Notes: generated by a model not told the origin, from the sequence alone. Numbered from the stretch's first letter, positions 1 through 6,032 are shown. The stretch is 6,897 bases of DNA from Pseudomonadota bacterium (GCA_023445705.1 JAEXKM010000108.1:1-6897); one strand, 5' to 3'. Program-made: numbers and translations.

Positions 1-50
1 GCGCAGCAACGTTTTGTCATAAAGCGCCAGAAATACTTCGTCACTTTGTG

Positions 51-65
51 GTCGCGCAGAGCGAC
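51..65. other. Small inverted repeat in the region upstream of the MerR gene
   Basis: Five-base arms GTCGC and GCGAC are separated by five bases. The repeat lies in the 148-bp region ahead of the regulator, which shows no credible coding sequence. There is no T-run after it, so it does not look like an intrinsic terminator. It could be a weak operator arm or chance; I see no clear -35/-10 pair here. Confidence 0.2.
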
Positions 66-109
66 ATTAAGCAGATCATATCGTTGGTATCTTAGGCTGC
101 GTTTTCGAA

Positions 110-122
110 GGACGTTACGTCC
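110..122. promoter_or_regulatory. Perfect 13-nt palindrome upstream of merR-type gene (candidate operator)
   Basis: GGACGT-T-ACGTCC has perfect six-base arms around a single central T and ends 26 bp before the chosen start codon of the regulator. Dyad symmetry directly in front of a MerR-family gene suits an autoregulatory operator. MerR proteins usually bind dyads inside promoters with 19-20 bp spacers, but I cannot identify a convincing -35/-10 pair around this site. A second GACGT/ACGTC-bearing palindrome (CGACGTCG) lies just after the gene at 559-566, which may be related. Confidence 0.35.
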
Positions 123-138
123 CTAGCTCTGTGGCCGC

Positions 139-144
139 AGAGGA
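139..144 (+). promoter_or_regulatory. Ribosome binding site deciding the MerR start
   Basis: AGAGGA lies four bases before the ATG at 149. The alternative in-frame GTG at 131 has no purine-rich sequence at a useful distance, so ATG 149 is preferred. Confidence 0.55.
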
Positions 145-148
145 CGGT

Positions 149-556
149 ATGTACGGCCCGTTGCTTTCCATCGGCGAACTGTCCCTCGCCACCGGCGTGG
201 CGACCGACGTTATTCGCCAATATGAGCGGCAGGGCCTGATGGACCGGCCGGCCCGCAGTCGCGGCCACTATCGAATCTATGACCAGGCGCATCGCCGGCG
301 CCTCACCTTCGTCCATCAGGCGCGCTTCGCCGGCTTCACGATCGAGCAGATCCGCTCCCTGGTCGACCTGGCGGACGCCAAGCTCGACGTGGACGAGGCG
401 GTCTATGTCGCGCGCCGCCGCCTGGACGATATCGAGCGCAAGATGGGCGAACTGGCGGTCCTGCGCGATGCGCTGTTGCAGATGCTCGACGCGGACGATC
501 CTGGTCCCGGCCACTTGCGCGAACTCGCCGCTGGATTCGCAGCCGAAGGCGCCTGA
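149..556 (+). CDS. MerR-family transcriptional regulator
   Basis: A 135-residue DNA-binding regulator of usual MerR length. Residues 7-46 form the winged helix-turn-helix: IGELSLATG opens it, IRQYERQGL (22-30) matches the family's IRYYE-x-x-GL signature, and RSRGHYRIYD (37-46) is the wing. FTIEQIRSLVDL (63-74) is the second helical pair that follows the wing in this family. Residues about 84-114 form the long dimerisation helix. There is no cysteine anywhere, so it lacks the Cys ligands of CueR, ZntR, MerR or SoxR-type sensors and probably senses an organic ligand or acts by protein contact; this is inference. ATG 149 is chosen over GTG 131 because it has a ribosome binding site. The monooxygenase gene starts 86 bp downstream on the same strand and is its most likely target. 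The ligand cannot be read from the sequence. Confidence 0.93.
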   Translation: MYGPLLSIGELSLATGVATDVIRQYERQGLMDRPARSRGHYRIYDQAHRRRLTFVHQARFAGFTIEQIRSLVDLADAKLDVDEAVYVARRRLDDIERKMGELAVLRDALLQMLDADDPGPGHLRELAAGFAAEGA

Positions 557-574
557 CGCGACGTCGGGCTTTCG

Positions 575-588
575 CTGGCCGCGGTCAG
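575..588. promoter_or_regulatory. Imperfect 14-nt palindrome between merR-type gene and monooxygenase
   Basis: CTGGCCGCGGTCAG pairs with itself at six of seven positions, with one G/T mismatch, in the 86-bp gap ahead of the monooxygenase. Its position between a regulator and its presumed target fits an operator. In GC-rich DNA such dyads also arise by chance, and no clear promoter flanks it. Confidence 0.25.
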
Positions 589-631
589 AGTTCATCCTCC
601 CCCCACAGATCTGGCGCAAGACCAGGCGTGA

Positions 632-638
632 AGGAGGG
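632..638 (+). promoter_or_regulatory. Ribosome binding site deciding the monooxygenase start
   Basis: AGGAGGG is a near-consensus Shine-Dalgarno sequence four bases before a GTG at 643. The in-frame GTG at 628 lies upstream of this site and cannot use it, so GTG 643 is taken as the start. Confidence 0.8.
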
Positions 639-642
639 AAGC

Positions 643-2022
643 GTGGCGAACGACCTGCCGAAGGCATGCATCATCGGGGCCGGCTGCTCCGGCTTCACCA
701 CCGCCAAGCGACTGCAGGACCTGGGCGTCCCGTTCGATTGCTTCGAGATGTCTGATGACATCGGCGGCAACTGGTACTTCAAGAACCCGAACGGCCTGTC
801 GGCCTGCTACGAAAGCCTCCACATCGATACGTCCAAGTGGCGCCTGGCGTTCGAGGACTATCCGGTCCCCGCCGACTGGCCGGACTTTCCCCATCACGCC
901 CAGCTTCTGAAGTATTTCCACGACTATGTGGACCACTTCGGCCTGCGGCCCCGCATCACCTTCAACACCAGGGTCGAGCTGGCCGAGCGCACCGCGGACG
1001 GCCTGTGGGCGGTGACGCTCTCGACCGGCGAGACGCGCATCTACGACGTGCTCTTTGTCTGCAACGGCCACCATTGGGATGCGCGCAGCCCGGAATATCC
1101 CGGCACGTTCGACGGGCCGGCCTTCCACGCTCACGATTATCGCGGCCCGTTCGATCCGGTCGACATGCGCGGCAAGAACATCGTCGTGGTCGGCATGGGC
1201 AACTCGGCGATGGATATCGCCTCGGAGCTGTCCCAGCGGCCGATCGCCAAGAACCTGTGGGTCGCCGCGCGCCGCGGCGTCTGGGTGCTGCCCAAGTACA
1301 TGGAGGGCCGCGTGGCCGATAAGGCCTCCATGCCCCACTGGATGCCGCGCAAGCTCGGCCTCGCCCTGGCGCGGGCCAAGATCAAGCGCGCCGTCGGTCG
1401 GATGGAGGACTATGGCCTGCCCAAGCCGGACCATGAGCCGCTCGAGGCGCACCCCTCGGTCTCCGGCGAATTCCTCACCCGCGCCGGCTGCGGCGACGTG
1501 AAGTTCAAGCCCAACATCGCCGAACTCATGGGCCGTCAGGTCCGTTTCGAGGACGGCAGCGTCGAGGACGTCGACGCCATCGTCTATGCGACGGGCTATC
1601 GGATCAGCTTCCCGTTCTTCAAGGACCCGGCCCTGTCCCCCGACGCCGAGAACCGCTTCCCGCTGTTCAAGCGGATGATGCAGCCGGGCGTCCCCAACCT
1701 GTTCTTCATGGGTTTGGCCCAGCCGCTGCCGACCCTGGTGAACTTCGCCGAGCAGCAGGCCAAGCTGGCGGGCGCCTACCTGACCGGCGCCTATCGCCCG
1801 CCGCCGCCGGCCGAGATGGAGCGGGTCATCAAGGCCGACGAGGAGCTGCATCTGGGGCCGTACTACAAGGCCGCACGCCACACGATCCAGGTCGACTTCG
1901 GCATCTATGTCCACGACCTGATGCGCGAGATCCGCGCCGGTGAGGCCAGGGCCCGCGCGGCCGGCGGCGCCTTGCCGGTCCCCGCCCGAGCCCAGGGCCA
2001 GGCGCCGCTCGCGGCCGAGTAA
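643..2022 (+). CDS. Flavin-containing monooxygenase (FMO-type, FAD/NADPH)
   Basis: A 459-residue flavoprotein monooxygenase, the usual size of bacterial FMOs. An N-terminal Rossmann fold with GAGCSG (12-17) binds FAD, followed by DIGGNWYF around 39-46. The FMO fingerprint FxGxxxHxxxY is exact at 156-166 (FDGPAFHAHDY). Tyr at the last position separates it from the Baeyer-Villiger fingerprint, which has Trp. A second dinucleotide motif, GMGNSA (184-189), binds NADPH, and ATGY (316-319) is the conserved C-terminal motif. The family forms a C4a-hydroperoxyflavin that oxygenates nitrogen, sulfur or sometimes ketone carbon; the substrate here is unknown. No signal peptide or membrane segment is seen, so it should be cytosolic. 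The last 25 residues are an Ala/Arg/Pro-rich tail. It follows a MerR regulator, and its stop lies one base from the stop of the converging hydrolase gene. Confidence 0.93.
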   Translation: MANDLPKACIIGAGCSGFTTAKRLQDLGVPFDCFEMSDDIGGNWYFKNPNGLSACYESLHIDTSKWRLAFEDYPVPADWPDFPHHAQLLKYFHDYVDHFGLRPRITFNTRVELAERTADGLWAVTLSTGETRIYDVLFVCNGHHWDARSPEYPGTFDGPAFHAHDYRGPFDPVDMRGKNIVVVGMGNSAMDIASELSQRPIAKNLWVAARRGVWVLPKYMEGRVADKASMPHWMPRKLGLALARAKIKRAVGRMEDYGLPKPDHEPLEAHPSVSGEFLTRAGCGDVKFKPNIAELMGRQVRFEDGSVEDVDAIVYATGYRISFPFFKDPALSPDAENRFPLFKRMMQPGVPNLFFMGLAQPLPTLVNFAEQQAKLAGAYLTGAYRPPPPAEMERVIKADEELHLGPYYKAARHTIQVDFGIYVHDLMREIRAGEARARAAGGALPVPARAQGQAPLAAE

Positions 2023-2023
2023 G

Positions 2024-3163
2024 TCAGCTCGCGTAGACGGCCCGCTCGAACCGATCGAACAGGGCCAGCGCCGCCGGATCGGCGAAGGGCAGCAGCTGCG
2101 CCAGCATCACGCCGGCCACCCCGCGCTCCAGGTCCAGCCAGTAGTAGCAGTTGCTGAGGCCGGCCCATGACAGGCTGCCGGCCGAGCGCCCGGCCGGCCC
2201 CGGCTCCAGATTCACCAGGAAGCCCAGGCTCCAGCCAGTCGGCTGGCCCGGAAAAGCGTCGAAGTCGCGGGCCAGGTGCGGCGCCGAGCTCTTAAGGACC
2301 CCGGGTCGCGGTTCGCTGAGCTGGCTGGTCAGCAGCAGGGTCATGAGCTCGCGCGAGAGCAGGCCTTGTGCGGGGTCTCGCAGGGCGGTCAGAAAGCGCA
2401 GATAGTCCGCCGCGGTCGAATAGAGGCCGCCTCCGCCCATCTGAAAGTGGGGCGGCTCGGGCAGGGCGAAGGGCAGGGGCGCCAGCCCGCCGTCCGGCAG
2501 ACGCATGTGCATCGGCGCCAGCCTTTCCCGCTGAGCAGGCGACAGCGCCAGGCCGGTGTCCTTCATGCCCAGCGGCCCGAACACCTGCTCGGCGAACACC
2601 GCATCCAGTTCCTTGCCGGTCACGGCCTCGATCAGCAGGCCCACGAAATCGATGCCATGCCCATAGGCCCACTTCTCCCCCGGATCGAACAACAGCGGCA
2701 GGCCCCCCGGGGCGGTGGCCCCTAGGGTGTTGGATCCCGTGTGCGACAGCCAGCGCGCGAGGTCGGGGCTTGCGAAGTCATATCCAAAGCCGCTCGTGTG
2801 GGTGAGGAGGCTACGCAGCGTGATCGGCCCGCGCGCCGGCCGCAGCCGCGGCGCCCCGTCTTCGGCGAAGCCCTCCAGCACCTGCGGATCGGCCAATCCG
2901 GGCAGCCACTTTCCGACGGGCTCGTCCAGGCTGAGCTTGCCCGCCTCCACGAGCTGCAGCGCCGTTAGGGCGGTGATGGCCTTGGTCATGGACGCGATCC
3001 AGAACACCGCATCAGGCGTCAGCGGCGCCTTGGCGTCCAGGCCTGGCGCGCCGACCGCGAAGTTGACGGTCTCGCCGCCCGGCGTGATCGCCGCTATCGC
3101 CACGCCCGGCAGGCCGCTTTCCTTCAGCCCCGTCTTCAGCGCTGCACGGATCGTCTCGCTCAT
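2024..3163 (-). CDS. Serine hydrolase of the beta-lactamase fold (family VIII esterase / EstB-like)
   Basis: A 379-residue protein of the class C beta-lactamase superfamily (PF00144). The nucleophile motif SxxK is S58-M-T-K61 in WIASMTK. LLTHTSGFGYDF (119-130) is the family's conserved block. The second catalytic element is Y167-G-H169, in place of the YxN of true class C enzymes. The third is W333-A-G335 in SWAGLSN, corresponding to the WGG of EstB-type esterases rather than the KTG of beta-lactamases. These changes favour an esterase or amidase over antibiotic resistance. No signal peptide is seen, so it is probably cytosolic, whereas true AmpC enzymes are exported. The start at 3163 is chosen because GGAGGA precedes it; a longer in-frame extension to 3265 lacks family similarity. 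The gene converges on the monooxygenase and has its own promoter in the divergent gap to its right. The substrate is unknown. Confidence 0.92.
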   Translation of the reverse strand: MSETIRAALKTGLKESGLPGVAIAAITPGGETVNFAVGAPGLDAKAPLTPDAVFWIASMTKAITALTALQLVEAGKLSLDEPVGKWLPGLADPQVLEGFAEDGAPRLRPARGPITLRSLLTHTSGFGYDFASPDLARWLSHTGSNTLGATAPGGLPLLFDPGEKWAYGHGIDFVGLLIEAVTGKELDAVFAEQVFGPLGMKDTGLALSPAQRERLAPMHMRLPDGGLAPLPFALPEPPHFQMGGGGLYSTAADYLRFLTALRDPAQGLLSRELMTLLLTSQLSEPRPGVLKSSAPHLARDFDAFPGQPTGWSLGFLVNLEPGPAGRSAGSLSWAGLSNCYYWLDLERGVAGVMLAQLLPFADPAALALFDRFERAVYAS

Positions 3164-3167
3164 CCCG

Positions 3168-3173
3168 TCCTCC
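3168..3173 (-). promoter_or_regulatory. Ribosome binding site deciding the hydrolase start
   Basis: On the minus strand GGAGGA sits four bases before the ATG at 3163. This supports the 379-residue form over a version extended by 34 residues. Confidence 0.8.
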
Positions 3174-3215
3174 GATCTTTTGCCGGCGAGCTTAGCGCAC
3201 TGCAGCGGCGGTGGT

Positions 3216-3231
3216 AGAGCGTCCAGGCTCT
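3216..3231. promoter_or_regulatory. Inverted repeat in the divergent intergenic region
   Basis: AGAGC and GCTCT are perfect five-base arms around six bases, within the 192-bp gap between the hydrolase (leftward) and the RcnB-like gene (rightward). The gap must hold both promoters, so an operator here is possible. I could not identify convincing -35/-10 elements for either gene. Confidence 0.22.
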
Positions 3232-3333
3232 GCAATCTGGGCGCGCTTTCCGTTCCGTTGCTCAATTTGACCGGGTGAACGGCAGATGAAGAGGGCGCCC
3301 GCGATCGCGTTCAGACGGCGGGGGCTAGGGTCG

Positions 3334-3346
3334 CCTCAACCTGAGG
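3334..3346 (+). promoter_or_regulatory. Small hairpin overlapping the ribosome binding site of the RcnB-like gene
   Basis: CCTCA-ACC-TGAGG is a perfect five-base stem with a three-base loop. Its 3' arm covers the first half of the Shine-Dalgarno sequence GAGGAGA (3343-3349), seven bases before ATG 3356. If folded, it would partly mask the ribosome binding site. The stem is short, so an effect on translation is only a possibility. Confidence 0.3.
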
Positions 3347-3355
3347 AGACACGAC

Positions 3356-3778
3356 ATGAAGAAGGCCATCCTGATCGCCGCTGCAGCCGCCATGACGCTG
3401 ACCGGCTTCGCGGCCTCCGCCCAGCCTTACAGCGGCCGCGGCGGCCCCTACGGCGATCGTGACCGTGATGGGCGTCCGAACTATGTCGAGCGCGGCTACG
3501 ATCGCGACCGCGACGGCCGCCCCGATCATCGCGACCGCTACGACAATCGCTATGACAACAGCCGCGGCGGCTACGCCTACGGCCACAGCCGCTGGGCCCG
3601 TGGCCAGCGCTTCGACCACTATCGCAGCCGCCAGTACATCGTGAGCGACTATCGCCGCCACGGCTGGGCGCCGCCGCCCCGCGGCTACGCCTACTACCGC
3701 GCCGACAACGGCGACGTCGTGATGGCCGCCCTGGCCACCGGCATCATCGCCTCGGTCATTGCGGGCGGCATGCGCTAG
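3356..3778 (+). CDS. Secreted RcnB-family-like protein with DxDxDG repeats
   Basis: A 140-residue exported protein. Residues 1-22 are a clear Sec signal peptide (KK, an Ala/Leu-rich core, cleavage after Ala-Ser-Ala22). Residues 34-64 are Asp/Arg/Tyr-rich, with two copies of DRDRDGRP (34-41 and 49-56). The second copy reads DxDxDGxxDxxD over 49-60, the calcium-loop pattern of thrombospondin type 3 and EF-hand-like repeats. The C-terminal part, from WARGQRF (80-86) through YIVSDYRRHGWAPPPRGYAYY to the hydrophobic AALATGIIASVI (124-135), matches the RcnB-type domain (PF11776) known from E. coli RcnB, a periplasmic nickel/cobalt homeostasis protein. Many alphaproteobacterial members have no known metal role, so nickel handling should not be assumed here. 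A good ribosome binding site precedes ATG 3356, and a strong terminator follows 22 bp after the stop, so it is probably monocistronic. Confidence 0.85.
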   Translation: MKKAILIAAAAAMTLTGFAASAQPYSGRGGPYGDRDRDGRPNYVERGYDRDRDGRPDHRDRYDNRYDNSRGGYAYGHSRWARGQRFDHYRSRQYIVSDYRRHGWAPPPRGYAYYRADNGDVVMAALATGIIASVIAGGMR

Positions 3779-3800
3779 CCCCGCCTGGTTTCGCTCCCTA

Positions 3801-3830
3801 AAGCCCCGGTCTCGGCCGGGGCTTCTTTTT
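3801..3830 (+). terminator. Strong intrinsic terminator of the RcnB-like gene
   Basis: AAGCCCCGG and CCGGGGCTT form a perfect nine-base stem with a six-base loop (3801-3824), followed by C and five T residues. It ends the rightward transcript of the secreted protein. The T-run overlaps the TAA stop codon of the leftward MFS gene (3829-3831). Read leftward the same stem is followed by only three T residues, so it may terminate that transcript more weakly as well. Confidence 0.92.
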
Positions 3831-5142
3831 AGGCCGGCGTCGGGGAGGGGGCGGCGGCTGCATAGGCCCGCGTCAGCTGGCCGTAGTATTTCGAGTTGAA
3901 GGCGACGATGGTCGCGATCACGCCAACCGCGCCTGCCAGGGTGAAGACGAGGGCAATGCCACGGTCCGGACCGCGGCCGAACCAGTCGCCGATCAGGTCC
4001 GCGCCGGCCCCGGTGGTCATGAACGGTATCACCAGGAACTGGGTCAACGGCCCGATCAGGAACGCCGTCAGCGGTGAGGCCGCCTGCTCGATCGACTGGG
4101 CGAAGCCGAAGACCCGCCCCTGACGCTCGAACGGCACCACCCGCTGCAGCAGCGTCTGTTCGGACGCCTCGGCATAGGGGCCAAGGAACAGCCAGATGAA
4201 GCAGCCGATGGTCAGCAGGGTGATCGAAGGCTGCAGGGTGAAGAAGCAGCTCGCCAGCCAGCTGATCAGGTTCGCCAGCAGCAGCGTGCGCAACGGGTTC
4301 TGTCCCAGGCCGGTGCGCGAGATGACGATCCCGCTGAGGATGAAGGCGCACGAGACGAACCCCCACAGCAGGCCCCACTGCTGCACCTCCATCAGCGACA
4401 GTCCATATGCGTCCATCAACGCCATGAAGACCCCGCCCAAGAGGTTGTTGAACGCGGCGAACAGGATCAGCGCGAAAAGGCCGGGCGTCGCCAGAACCAC
4501 GCGCAGGGTGCCCGCGATATCGATGCGCTTGGCCTCGTCGTGGGTCGCCTGCGGCGCTGGCTCGTCCACGCGCACCAGCAGCAGGTGCAGGAAGGCCGCG
4601 ATGGTCAGCGCCAGGGCGAAGATCAGGGTGTAGGTCATGCCGCCCTGGGCCACCAGGAAGCCGCTGATCACCGAGGTGGTCAGAAAGCCGATCCCCGTGA
4701 CCATGCCGACCAGACCGTTCGCCCGGTCGCGCCGGTCCTCGGCGACCAGGGCCGTGACCAGTGTAGGCAGGGCGATGCTGCGCACGTTGCCGGCGATGAC
4801 GCCCAGCATGGCCAGGCCCACCAGCGTCCACAGCGGCGCGCCGGCGATGTTCTTCAGGCTCCCCTCGGGCGCGGCCTGGTGGACGGCGAGCGCCAGGGCG
4901 TACAGCACGAAGGACGCCGCGCTGGACCCCAGCATCACCAGCTTCTTCCGGTGGTGGTCGACCAGGCTTCCGAACCAGATCGCCAGGCCGGCGGTCAGCA
5001 CCAGGTAGATCCCCGCGATCATCCCGGTGGCGAAGACGGACTTGGTTTCCAGATAGATCCAGAAGGTCACTGCGAACCACACGGTGTAGTTCGTCACGTT
5101 CGCAACGAGGTTGTTGGCGAGCAGGTGGTGGAAGGCGGTCAT
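3829..5142 (-). CDS. Major facilitator superfamily transporter (DHA3-like efflux type)
   Basis: A 437-residue inner-membrane transporter with about twelve hydrophobic segments, near 12-32, 38-58, 68-88, 104-124, 146-166, 170-190, 222-242, 256-276, 283-303, 306-326, 350-372 and 395-415. MFS motif A is present in the loop between helices 2 and 3 as G58-S-L-V-D62-H-H-R65-K-K. A cytoplasmic loop at about 191-213 is charged (DEPAPQATHDEAKR). The organisation and first-helix sequence resemble the DHA3 group, which includes macrolide and siderophore exporters, so proton-driven export of a small molecule is likely; the substrate is unknown. ATG 5142 is preceded only by a weak G-rich ribosome binding site, GGGACGGG. 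The GFA-family gene lies 87 bp upstream on the same strand and may share its transcript by read-through. The C-terminus is a short Ala/Pro tail. Confidence 0.9.
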   Translation of the reverse strand: MTAFHHLLANNLVANVTNYTVWFAVTFWIYLETKSVFATGMIAGIYLVLTAGLAIWFGSLVDHHRKKLVMLGSSAASFVLYALALAVHQAAPEGSLKNIAGAPLWTLVGLAMLGVIAGNVRSIALPTLVTALVAEDRRDRANGLVGMVTGIGFLTTSVISGFLVAQGGMTYTLIFALALTIAAFLHLLLVRVDEPAPQATHDEAKRIDIAGTLRVVLATPGLFALILFAAFNNLLGGVFMALMDAYGLSLMEVQQWGLLWGFVSCAFILSGIVISRTGLGQNPLRTLLLANLISWLASCFFTLQPSITLLTIGCFIWLFLGPYAEASEQTLLQRVVPFERQGRVFGFAQSIEQAASPLTAFLIGPLTQFLVIPFMTTGAGADLIGDWFGRGPDRGIALVFTLAGAVGVIATIVAFNSKYYGQLTRAYAAAAPSPTPA

Positions 5143-5193
5143 TGGCCCGTCCCGAAAAGCCGAGGCCGACGCGCCCCTTCCGACTGGATGTCG

Positions 5194-5218
5194 AAAATGG
5201 GCCTGGGGCAGTCCAGGC
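5194..5218 (-). terminator. Weak intrinsic terminator candidate after the GFA-family gene
   Basis: On the minus strand GCCTGG-ACTGCC-CCAGGC is a perfect six-base stem with a six-base loop (5201-5218), followed by CCA and four T residues. It lies just after the GFA stop and before the MFS gene, so it would terminate or attenuate transcription between them. The stem and T-run are short, so read-through is likely. Confidence 0.4.
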
Positions 5219-5230
5219 TCAAGCTTGAGC
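5217..5230. repeat. Perfect 14-bp palindrome at the GFA stop codon
   Basis: GCTCAAG-CTTGAGC is a perfect palindrome with no spacer. Its last base is the final base of the GFA stop codon (TAG read leftward), and it overlaps the neighbouring terminator-like stem by two bases. It could be a protein binding site or a second weak RNA stem. No family of sites is recognised. Confidence 0.4.
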
Positions 5231-5631
5231 TACCAGTTGTGGCGGCCGTCGACCTGCTCGACCTCGACGCTCGACCAGTCGAGATCGTCGATCAGGCGCA
5301 GGTTCACGCCGTGGATCCGCGCGGTGGGAACGGTCCCGGGCTCGAACCCGTCCTTCGGCGTTCCGTCCATCTCGTAGGCCGAGGCCCAGTCCGGCGAGTC
5401 GCCCCAGGTCTGCATCCCGCACCGGCCGCAGAAGTGGTGAAGGTTCATGCCCGTGGCCGAGTAGACGCGGTCCTCCTCGGCAGACAGCACCTTGATCTCG
5501 CCCTGCGGGTAATATCCCCAGACCGCGCCGGTCCGGGCGCAGAAGCTGCAGTTGCATTCCTTCGCTGAGGCCGGTGGATGCGGCAGTTCCAGCTTCACGG
5601 CGCCGCAGTGGCAGGAGGCGGTGAGGGACAT
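5230..5631 (-). CDS. GFA / CENP-V family zinc-binding protein
   Basis: A 133-residue protein of the glutathione-dependent formaldehyde-activating (GFA) family (PF04828). All seven zinc-ligand cysteines are present in family order: C7-H-C9-G near the N-terminus, C26-N-C28-S-F-C31, and C68-G-R-C71. By comparison with Gfa, C7, C9, C68 and C71 hold the structural zinc, and C26, C28 and C31 hold the site where glutathione and zinc interact. The founding member was proposed to join formaldehyde and glutathione, but most family members have unproven activity, so only the fold is certain. The start at 5631 is chosen because AAGGAG precedes it and CxCG normally lies within ten residues of the start; upstream in-frame codons to 5763 lack family sequence. 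No signal peptide is present. It may be cotranscribed with the MFS gene downstream. Confidence 0.92.
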   Translation of the reverse strand: MSLTASCHCGAVKLELPHPPASAKECNCSFCARTGAVWGYYPQGEIKVLSAEEDRVYSATGMNLHHFCGRCGMQTWGDSPDWASAYEMDGTPKDGFEPGTVPTARIHGVNLRLIDDLDWSSVEVEQVDGRHNW

Positions 5632-5640
5632 GGCTAGGAG

Positions 5641-5646
5641 CTCCTT
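5641..5646 (-). promoter_or_regulatory. Ribosome binding site deciding the GFA start
   Basis: On the minus strand AAGGAG lies nine bases before ATG 5631. Most of it falls within a perfect ten-base palindrome, AGGAGCTCCT (5636-5645), so part of the site could pair with the bases just after it. This start is favoured over upstream in-frame starts that lack such a site. Confidence 0.7.
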
Positions 5647-5764
5647 TTGCGCTCCGACCATAACGCGCCTGATGACAGGAAATGGCAGCATGCCGCAGCG
5701 CGCTCGCGTCCTCCGTCCGGGCTCCTGAGGGCCTGTCACGAAAGCGCAAAAGCGTGCTTGCAAA

Positions 5765-5800
5765 GCTGGGGAAGGGCGGCTAGTAGAACGCCTCCCCAGC
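5765..5800. other. Strong imperfect hairpin upstream of tRNA-Lys
   Basis: GCTGGGGA (5765-5772) pairs with TCCCCAGC (5793-5800). A two-base bulge then precedes four more pairs, GGCG (5775-5778) with CGCC (5789-5792), around a ten-base loop. Neither strand has a good T-run after it: read leftward it is followed by TTTG, so a weak leftward terminator is conceivable. The loop carries GCTAGTAG, somewhat like the -10 element GCTANAWC of Caulobacter housekeeping promoters, with TTGCAAA (5758-5764) 14 bases upstream. The rest of the 250-bp spacer from 5632 to 5881 shows no gene. Confidence 0.45.
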
Positions 5801-5881
5801 GGGGGCCGGCGAAATCACCGTGAAAACGGCTTGTCGGTTCTGGCTCGGGAAAGCCGAAACGCCTTAGGGCGCAAGGGCTTC

Positions 5882-5957
<76 letters not shown>

Positions 5958-5986
5958 AGCCTTTCCATGAAAATCGCAACGGAAGC

Positions 5987-6003
5987 CTCCCCACCCGGGG
6001 GAG
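5987..6003. other. GC hairpin 30 bp after tRNA-Lys
   Basis: CTCCCC and GGGGAG form a six-base stem with a five-base loop. No T-run follows in either direction, so it is not a classical intrinsic terminator. It could mark the 3' end of the tRNA precursor or aid its termination. It is the first element in the 379-bp gene-free stretch between the tRNA and fabA. The remainder of that stretch holds the composite palindrome at 6033-6178 and the fabA leader. Confidence 0.3.
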
Positions 6004-6032
6004 CGCGATCGCATAAGTCGACCCTCTCCTTC

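Noticed and set aside
92..667. 191-codon minus-strand frame opposite the MerR gene
   Set aside because: It is antisense to a clear MerR-family gene and lacks any recognisable domain.
592..1914. 440-codon open frame on the minus strand opposite the monooxygenase
   Set aside because: It lies antisense to a gene with clear FMO motifs. Its translation is rich in Arg, Gly, Val, Leu and Asp with no recognisable motif, as expected for a shadow frame in GC-rich DNA.
2024..3163. Antibiotic-resistance beta-lactamase
   Set aside because: The KTG and YxN motifs are replaced by WAG and YGH, and there is no export signal.
3301..3308. GCGATCGC octamer, also present at 6003-6010
   Set aside because: It resembles the cyanobacterial HIP1 sequence, but two copies in a GC-rich 6.9-kb window are not notable and nothing else suggests a cyanobacterium.
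3311..5080. 589-codon open frame on the minus strand
   Set aside because: It spans the antisense of the secreted protein, the strong terminator, and an alternative frame of the MFS gene. Its Arg/Gly/Pro and Ala/Val runs look like frame-shadow composition.
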